Source: Deltaproteobacteria bacterium (lineage in GTDB: Bacteria > Desulfobacterota > Desulfomonilia > UBA1062). Taken from it: a DNA stretch of 13,813 nt. Position numbers and translations under genes: made by a program. The notes beneath the pieces are model-generated. The model searched no databases, was not told where the DNA came from, and saw only the letters and a program-made list of their open reading frames with translations. Position 1 is the first letter of the stretch. Each line of letters begins with the position of its first letter. The stretch is from NCBI GenBank assembly GCA_023230665.1, contig JALNWY010000073.1, positions 1-13,813 of the forward strand. Direction: 5' to 3'. This document shows positions 12,513 to 13,813 of this stretch, in pieces.

Positions 12513-13043
12513 TCATGGCCGGCCTTTCTCCGGGACGTCTCCGGGGAGGTAGCCGCGTAGGCCACGTCTCTGCGCCTCCTTCTCGTTCACCTCGTCCTGC
12601 CAGCCGCACCTCGTCTCCCGGATGCAGTCGAAGCGCGACACGTAGGGCTTGATATCGAGCAGGGGAGTGCCGTCGAGCACATCCACGCAGTCCAGGTGAA
12701 GCACCGGTCCCTCGCGGGAAAGGAGCCTTACGATGCTCAGGCCGATGGGGTTCGGCCGGTTGGGCGCCCTGGTGGAGAACAGGCCTCTGAGTTTGTCCTG
12801 GAGGAAGGGCCTGACCATCATCCGTGCAGGGCCTGCCTGGTGAAAGTGATAGATCAGTATAATGTGCGAGAATCCGTCCAGATCGCTCAATCCCTCACAG
12901 TGCTGCTCGAATATCTCGGCCGTGCCTGTGCACCCGCAGGAGTACACGGGCTGGATCGGCGTCTGCTCGGGGTTGACGTGGATGCTCCGGATAACCCCGA
13001 TGGGCGTATACGATATGCTCTGCTTTGGATCGGTCACGCTCAT
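12513..13043 (-). CDS. trmO: TrmO-family tRNA (t6A37) N6-methyltransferase (TsaA/YaeB-like)
   Basis: The 176-residue product shows the TrmO/UPF0066 signatures in order: PIGVIRS near the N-terminus, LDGFSHIILIYHFH, the catalytic-core STRAPNRPNPIGLSIVRL, and LDCVDVLDGTPLLDIKPYVSRFD. E. coli TrmO methylates N6 of the threonylcarbamoyl adenosine at position 37 of tRNA-Thr, using S-adenosylmethionine. The start ATG (13041-13043) overlaps the stop of the upstream NifX-like gene in ATGA. This gene is therefore tightly coupled to a metal-cluster gene set, which is odd for a tRNA-modifying enzyme. TrmO-like proteins do appear in metal-related operons of anaerobes and archaea (my recollection), so a different methylation target is possible. 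Confidence 0.83.
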   Translation of the reverse strand: MSVTDPKQSISYTPIGVIRSIHVNPEQTPIQPVYSCGCTGTAEIFEQHCEGLSDLDGFSHIILIYHFHQAGPARMMVRPFLQDKLRGLFSTRAPNRPNPIGLSIVRLLSREGPVLHLDCVDVLDGTPLLDIKPYVSRFDCIRETRCGWQDEVNEKEAQRRGLRGYLPGDVPEKGRP

Positions 13044-13402
13044 ACCCAGTGGCCTTCGACATCGGCGGAGCCGGCAGGCTTCAGGGTTCCTGCAAGGAAG
13101 AGTTTCAGGGCCTCGGCCACGGTGGCTGCGTCCGCGGTATAGATCTTTACCCCGGCCGCTTGGAGGACCTTGAAGGCCTTGGGCCCGCAGTGCCCGGTCA
13201 CCAGATGCCCGGCGCCGGTTCGGGCCACGGTCTGGGCGGACTGAATGCCTGCTCCCTGCGGGGCGTTCAGATTCTGCTCGTTGTCCACCACCTCGAAGCT
13301 CTCGGTCTGTGTGTCATATACCAGGAACTTCGGGGCCCTGCCGAAACGCCTGTCAAGCGGGTCATTCAGGGTGTTGCCCGATGTCGAAAAAGCCACTTTC
13401 AT
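13040..13402 (-). CDS. ORP/NifX-like metal-cluster-binding protein
   Basis: The 120-residue product is a single NifX/MTH1175 domain about the size of Desulfovibrio ORP: MKVAFSTSGNTLNDPLDRRFGRAPKFLVYD, then GAGIQSAQTVARTGAGHLVTGHCGPKAF and a C-terminal helix EALKLFLAGTLKP. It closely parallels the N-terminal domain of the protein at 6127-6657 (GGAGIQSAQLVADKGVQYLLTGNCGPNAF) but has no low-complexity tail. In D. vulgaris, ORP carries a Mo-Cu sulfide cluster (recalled literature); whether this protein does is unknown. The ATG at 13400-13402 follows a purine-rich AAGGAAAAGGAA leader. It is the first recognisable gene of the second minus operon and is coupled to trmO by an ATGA overlap. No convincing promoter could be assigned in the 102-bp gap upstream. 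Confidence 0.88.
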   Translation of the reverse strand: MKVAFSTSGNTLNDPLDRRFGRAPKFLVYDTQTESFEVVDNEQNLNAPQGAGIQSAQTVARTGAGHLVTGHCGPKAFKVLQAAGVKIYTADAATVAEALKLFLAGTLKPAGSADVEGHWV

Positions 13403-13504
13403 TTCCTTTTCCTTCCATTACTCTGTTTTTGTTTCCGACCCATCGATGTCAAGGACCCTCAGGGCAAGTCTTACAGCCCTGCTTGAAGTCTCAGGACTGG
13501 CATA

Positions 13505-13810
13505 TCATTCTTCCTTCCCATTCTTGAGAAGCGGATCAAGGGAGGATTCTATGGCTGCCGGCTGTACCACCACGGCAGTGCGGTCCTTTGCCGCAGGCCT
13601 TCCGAGCAGCATGGTCGCAACCTTCCTGATCCGGCTGTCCGGACGGGAAAGGTCGCGCAAAATCAGGCCCCCGATCAGAAAGATCAACGGGGCCCTCCCG
13701 AGCAGGCCTGCAGGGGCTGCTGAAGCTCCTGGAACCATGCGTCCCGGCCGGCGCGCACCGGCGATCTTCCCCCATCTCCATCTGAAAGGGCCCTGTGCGG
13801 ATATGGTCAT
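13505..13810 (-). CDS. Hypothetical protein with one probable membrane segment, near or across the window edge
   Basis: This 101-residue frame opens with an ATG three bases from the window edge, so the real start may lie outside. The N-terminal part is rich in Arg, Gly and Pro, the middle (LLGRAPLIFLIGGLILRDL) could be a single transmembrane helix, and the C-terminus is ordinary. I do not recognise a family. The strand is the same as the downstream ORP-like operon, 102 bp away. The Gly/Arg/Pro-rich start faintly recalls the small low-complexity proteins of such clusters, but the similarity is too weak to name it. It may not be a real gene. Confidence 0.4.
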   Translation of the reverse strand: MTISAQGPFRWRWGKIAGARRPGRMVPGASAAPAGLLGRAPLIFLIGGLILRDLSRPDSRIRKVATMLLGRPAAKDRTAVVVQPAAIESSLDPLLKNGKEE

Positions 13811-13813
13811 GCT

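Noticed and set aside
13423..13452. Possible sigma-70 promoter (TTGACA on the minus strand at 13447-13452) for the 13402 operon
   Set aside because: No acceptable -10 box at 16-18 bases; only the -35 matches.
13461..13480. AGGGC...GCCCT repeat as terminator of the edge ORF
   Set aside because: Only five base pairs, a ten-base loop and no T-run on the relevant strand.
13464..13502. Possible sigma-54 promoters upstream of the 13402 operon
   Set aside because: GG and GC doublets found are 11 bases apart rather than 10, so they do not meet the strict spacing.
1..13813. CRISPR array, tRNA, rRNA or insertion sequence
   Set aside because: No regularly spaced repeats, no tRNA-like cloverleaf or rRNA sequence, and no transposase-like frame or terminal repeats were seen.

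Overview
The window looks like chromosome from a GC-rich obligate anaerobe, most likely a deltaproteobacterium in the broad sense (Desulfobacterota, sulfate-reducing or syntrophic). The grounds are a 2-hydroxyacyl-CoA dehydratase-type activase, sigma-54 promoters of the -24/-12 class, and a large set of genes resembling the 'orange protein' (ORP) clusters of Desulfovibrio. ORP clusters combine NifX-like proteins, Mrp/MinD ATPases carrying ferredoxin domains, and a sigma-54 activator (OrpR). The species cannot be named from sequence alone.

Layout. Positions 1-708 hold the 3' part of a short-chain dehydrogenase. Positions 848-1618 hold a complete acyl-CoA dehydratase activase (HgdC/BcrA type). 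Positions 1893-2897 hold a PurM/HypE-like ATP-binding protein behind a good sigma-54 promoter. It converges on a long minus-strand operon, read from 7500 down to 2989: small NifX-like protein, DUF5320 protein, NifX-like protein with a Gly/Met/Arg-rich tail, ferredoxin interrupted by an in-frame UGA, two MinD-type ATPases with inserted 2[4Fe-4S] ferredoxin domains, and a radical SAM protein. Divergent from this operon is an OrpR-like sigma-54 activator with a PAS domain (7671-9032), followed by a second DUF5320 gene (9283-9564). A DUF1847 cysteine-rich protein lies on the minus strand (9611-10354). A second minus-strand operon runs from 13402 to 10581: ORP/NifX-like protein, TrmO, FmdB-type zinc ribbon, and an IscU-Mrp-NifX triple-domain protein. 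An unrecognised small ORF sits at the right edge.

How the parts may work together (inference). The NifX-like proteins are candidate metal-cluster carriers. The IscU-Mrp protein and the two MinD-ferredoxin ATPases are candidate assembly or electron-delivery machinery. The regulator probably acts through three TGCA-N3-TGCA inverted repeats, all of them in the two intergenic regions flanking its own gene. Two repeats are 32 bp apart, upstream of a sigma-54-like promoter for the minus operon. The third is about 120 bp upstream of a strong sigma-54 promoter for the second DUF5320 gene. The first two also overlap the likely promoter of the regulator, which suggests autorepression.

The most unusual points are the ferredoxin whose UGA falls exactly at a cluster-ligand cysteine position, the triple fusion with an internal Shine-Dalgarno and start codon before its NifX domain, and the compact regulatory layout. 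No stretch longer than 300 bases lacks a gene.
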